6,515 bases of DNA from a bacterium (GTDB taxonomy: Bacteria > Sumerlaeota > Sumerlaeia > MVZB01): contig JAMCWS010000368.1 of assembly GCA_023480605.1 (NCBI GenBank), positions 1 through 6,515 on the forward strand, given 5' to 3'. Position numbers and translations under genes: made by a program. Under the pieces are notes generated by a model that saw only the letters and a program-made list of their open reading frames with translations, searched no databases and was not told the origin of the DNA. Below are positions 4,694 through 6,515 of the stretch, in pieces. Position 1 is the first letter of the stretch. Every line of letters begins with the position of its first letter.

Positions 4694-5928
4694 GCGATCC
4701 CTCTGGCGCAGTCGCGTTGGCGTCCGGGGGCGAAAATCCGCCTCCAGACGGTCTGGCGCACGGCCCGATCCCAATCGTGCGGCACGCGCGGCCCCGTGGT
4801 CAGGCTGTCGACTTTCCACCTGCCGTCCATGGTCAGGTTGACCAGGCTGCCCAGGCGGAGAGTTTCGTCAAGTTTACTGAAGATCACGTCGGTGGCTCCC
4901 CACATACGGCCGCGTTCCATTTGTTCCCGGTTGACCGTTTCTTGATTCGTTGCAGGCAGCAGCAGCAGTGTTTTCATCTGTGGACATTGAGCAAGAATGG
5001 AACCATACCGCCGGCCGGTCTCGTTTTCGGGGGTCATGCCGCCGGGGGTATCGATCCCGATCCAGTCGTAGCGCGACCAGGTTTCCATGCAACGTGTTAA
5101 TTCTGCTTGAGTTACGACTTCCTGTAATTCGACTCCCAGCAATTTGGCCGTGCGCCGCCACTGTTCGACGGCGCCGAATCGCAGCGTATCGAGCGTCACA
5201 ATGACAACATTTTGACGCTTTTCTTGACAGTATATTGACGCCATCTTCGCCAACGTGGTCGTTTTACCGGCCCCCGTCGGACCCACCAGGCCCGTCATTG
5301 CCGGCCGTCCGATTTCACCCTCCGCCTCGCCCGCCTCCCCTCCCTGGCGCTCCATCCAGGTCAGGTATAGCCACTCGGCCAGACTCTCGCCTTCCATGCG
5401 CGCGGCGGCCCCGCCTTTGCGTTCGGCGATGAACCGGCGCAACGAAACCGGAGCCGTCCGCCAGGCCAGCCAGCGGCGCAGATGCGGCGCGAGGACGCGG
5501 TGATCGACTCCCTGCTCGATAAGGGCATAATAATCGCTCAGGTCGAGCCGCTCGCCGCCACCGGTCACGGCGGGGTCAACCGCCCCGCCGCCCCCATCGA
5601 GCAACTCCGTGATTTGCGCACGAAGTATTCCCAGGTCTTCCAGAAGGTCACGGCCGGTCGCCGGTCGCCGCGGCGGGCGACTGCCCTCGATCGCTCCGTC
5701 GTCGTCGAGCGTTCGGCCGGCGGGGTGGGCGCCGGGCGTTGCCCGGCCCTGGGCGGGCGTCTCGCGCACGGCCTGGATCTCGATGCGCGCCCCCGGATTG
5801 AGCCGCTCCTCGGGACTTCCCGGCTCGATCTGGCGCGTATCCAGTATCAACGCGTCGGGTCCCAGCGCCCGGCGCACCTGGGCCATCGTGCCGCTCATGG
5901 TCCTGCCGTAGAACTTAAGCAGTTGCAT
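4690..5928 (-). CDS. flhF: Flagellar biosynthesis SRP-type GTPase FlhF
   Basis: FlhF is the third SRP-family GTPase beside Ffh and FtsY. It localises the first flagellar components at the membrane and partners with FlhG. This protein has 412 residues, a usual length. The N-terminal domain begins M-Q-L-L-K-F-Y-G-R-T and includes A-L-G-P-D-A-L-I-L (21-29), the FlhF hallmark; residues about 35-95 are a disordered Pro/Gly/Arg-rich linker. The helical N domain covers about 96-205. The G domain holds the P-loop G216-P-T-G-A-G-K-T223, the G2 segment D247-T-L-R-F-G-A-V-E-Q, G3 D293-T-P-G296, G4 S-K-L-D354-E and G5 L-T-T-G-P-R-V-P near 376-383. Two hallmark segments deviate: D-T-L-R-F-G for the usual D-T-Y-R-I-G, and D-T-P-G for D-T-A-G. 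The start ATG 5928-5926 lies inside the end of flhA (14-base overlap), so translation is probably coupled. It ends with TGA at 4692-4690 overlapping the flhG start. Confidence 0.96.
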   Translation of the reverse strand: MQLLKFYGRTMSGTMAQVRRALGPDALILDTRQIEPGSPEERLNPGARIEIQAVRETPAQGRATPGAHPAGRTLDDDGAIEGSRPPRRPATGRDLLEDLGILRAQITELLDGGGGAVDPAVTGGGERLDLSDYYALIEQGVDHRVLAPHLRRWLAWRTAPVSLRRFIAERKGGAAARMEGESLAEWLYLTWMERQGGEAGEAEGEIGRPAMTGLVGPTGAGKTTTLAKMASIYCQEKRQNVVIVTLDTLRFGAVEQWRRTAKLLGVELQEVVTQAELTRCMETWSRYDWIGIDTPGGMTPENETGRRYGSILAQCPQMKTLLLLPATNQETVNREQMERGRMWGATDVIFSKLDETLRLGSLVNLTMDGRWKVDSLTTGPRVPHDWDRAVRQTVWRRIFAPGRQRDCARGIA

Positions 5929-6515
5929 GGCTCAACCCCACGATGCCCAACGACTCGACCTGGATGTTGGGCGGAATTTCGTTGTGCGAGATAATAACGA
6001 GCTGGCTGAAAAATTTTTCGGTCAGTTTGCGCAACGGCCCGCGGCAGGCCGGCAGGCAGGTCAGGATGGGCGTGCCCAGCGTGGCCGCCGTCCACCGGCC
6101 CAGGGCCTGCTCGATGGCCACCAGAACCCGTTGGGCCGAATCGGGGTCAAGCGTCAGGACGAATCCCTGGTCGGTCACGCGCGAAGCGCGCAGGATGGCC
6201 TCCTCGATCTCGCGGTCGAGAATCAGCACGGGCAGCTTGCCGTTTTCGGCCAGGTAGGGCTGGACAATATGGCGCGCCAGGGCTTGGCGGACGTATTCCG
6301 TCAACAGGTCGGGGTCCTTGACCTGCGGCGCCCGCTCGGCCATGGTCTCGATGATGGTCAGCATGTCGCGGATGGTCACCTGTTCGCGCAGCAGGTTCTG
6401 AAGCACCTTTTGCAGGAGGCCGAGGGGCAGGATTTCGGGCACGACCCCCTCGACCACTTTGGGATATTTCTTCGCCAGGACGTCGACAAGGCTTTGCGTT
6501 TCCTGGCGCGTCAGA
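5915..6515 (-). CDS. flhA: Flagellar type III export gate protein FlhA (C-terminal 199 residues)
   Basis: The gene enters from the right edge and ends with TAA at 5917-5915. FlhA is the large inner-membrane gate of the flagellar type III secretion system, and its C-terminal cytoplasmic domain forms a ring that docks export chaperone-substrate complexes. Only the end of that domain is here. Diagnostic stretches are L-T-R-Q-E-T-Q at the edge, E-I-L-P-L-G-L-L-Q-K-V-L-Q-N-L-L-R-E, then I-R-D-M-L-T-I-I-E, then K-D-P-D-L-L-T-E-Y-V-R-Q-A-L-A-R, and H-N-E-I-P-P-N near the C-terminus, which is highly conserved in FlhA. The eight-helix membrane domain and linker would lie beyond the window. A GTG at 6457-6455 is an internal valine codon, not a start. 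The short C-terminal tail G-L-S-H-A-T-A is encoded in the flhF overlap. Confidence 0.97.
   Translation of the reverse strand, partial: LTRQETQSLVDVLAKKYPKVVEGVVPEILPLGLLQKVLQNLLREQVTIRDMLTIIETMAERAPQVKDPDLLTEYVRQALARHIVQPYLAENGKLPVLILDREIEEAILRASRVTDQGFVLTLDPDSAQRVLVAIEQALGRWTAATLGTPILTCLPACRGPLRKLTEKFFSQLVIISHNEIPPNIQVESLGIVGLSHATA

Noticed and set aside
4694..4819. Longer flhG start inside flhF (42 extra residues)
   Set aside because: The extra residues are Arg-rich and are the out-of-frame reading of the flhF C-terminus. The ATGA overlap at 4693-4690 is the more typical arrangement.

Overview
This GC-rich bacterial window reads almost entirely on the minus strand. It holds the distal end of a flagellar gene cluster followed by two accessory genes. 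From right to left in transcription order: the C-terminal part of flhA (cut by the right edge), flhF, flhG, a flagellar-type sigma factor (fliA family), a soluble GAF-domain histidine kinase, a TPR-repeat protein, and the N-terminus of a Tat-exported, metal-dependent hydrolase-like lipoprotein (cut by the left edge). The long plus-strand open frames are antisense shadows of these genes.

Region 1538-6515 looks like one tightly packed operon. flhA and flhF overlap by 14 bases. flhF and flhG overlap as ATGA. The sigma-factor stop and the kinase start are one base apart. The only sizeable gap inside this block is about 125 bases between flhG and the sigma gene, and a strong AGGAGG ribosome-binding site there decides the sigma start. 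FlhA is the export-gate protein of flagellar type III secretion. FlhF (SRP-type GTPase) and FlhG (MinD-type ATPase) set flagellar position and number. The sigma factor should direct late flagellar, chemotaxis or motility genes. The co-transcribed kinase is the least expected member and may feed a cytoplasmic signal into flagellar regulation, but no response regulator lies in the window.

Region 1244-1537 is non-coding and marks the end of the flagellar block. It carries TCGTRA-type hexamer repeats, a 10-base inverted partner of that repeat, and a GC-rich hairpin with a competing pairing arm. A second small repeat, three 9-base units, sits in the 61-base gap before the exported hydrolase gene (365-424). 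Both look like short dispersed intergenic repeats of the host genome.

The organism is probably a motile diderm bacterium with high GC. The flhA-flhF-flhG-fliA order is shared by many phyla. The Tat-lipoprotein hydrolase and the short intergenic repeats remind me of PVC-related or neighbouring uncultured lineages (Planctomycetes, Lentisphaerae, Hydrogenedentes or Sumerlaeota type), with deltaproteobacterial lineages as an alternative. This placement is inference only. I see no mobile element, CRISPR array, tRNA or rRNA. I found no clearly new system; the best leads are the sigma-kinase pairing, the divergent FlhG N-terminus and the intergenic repeats.
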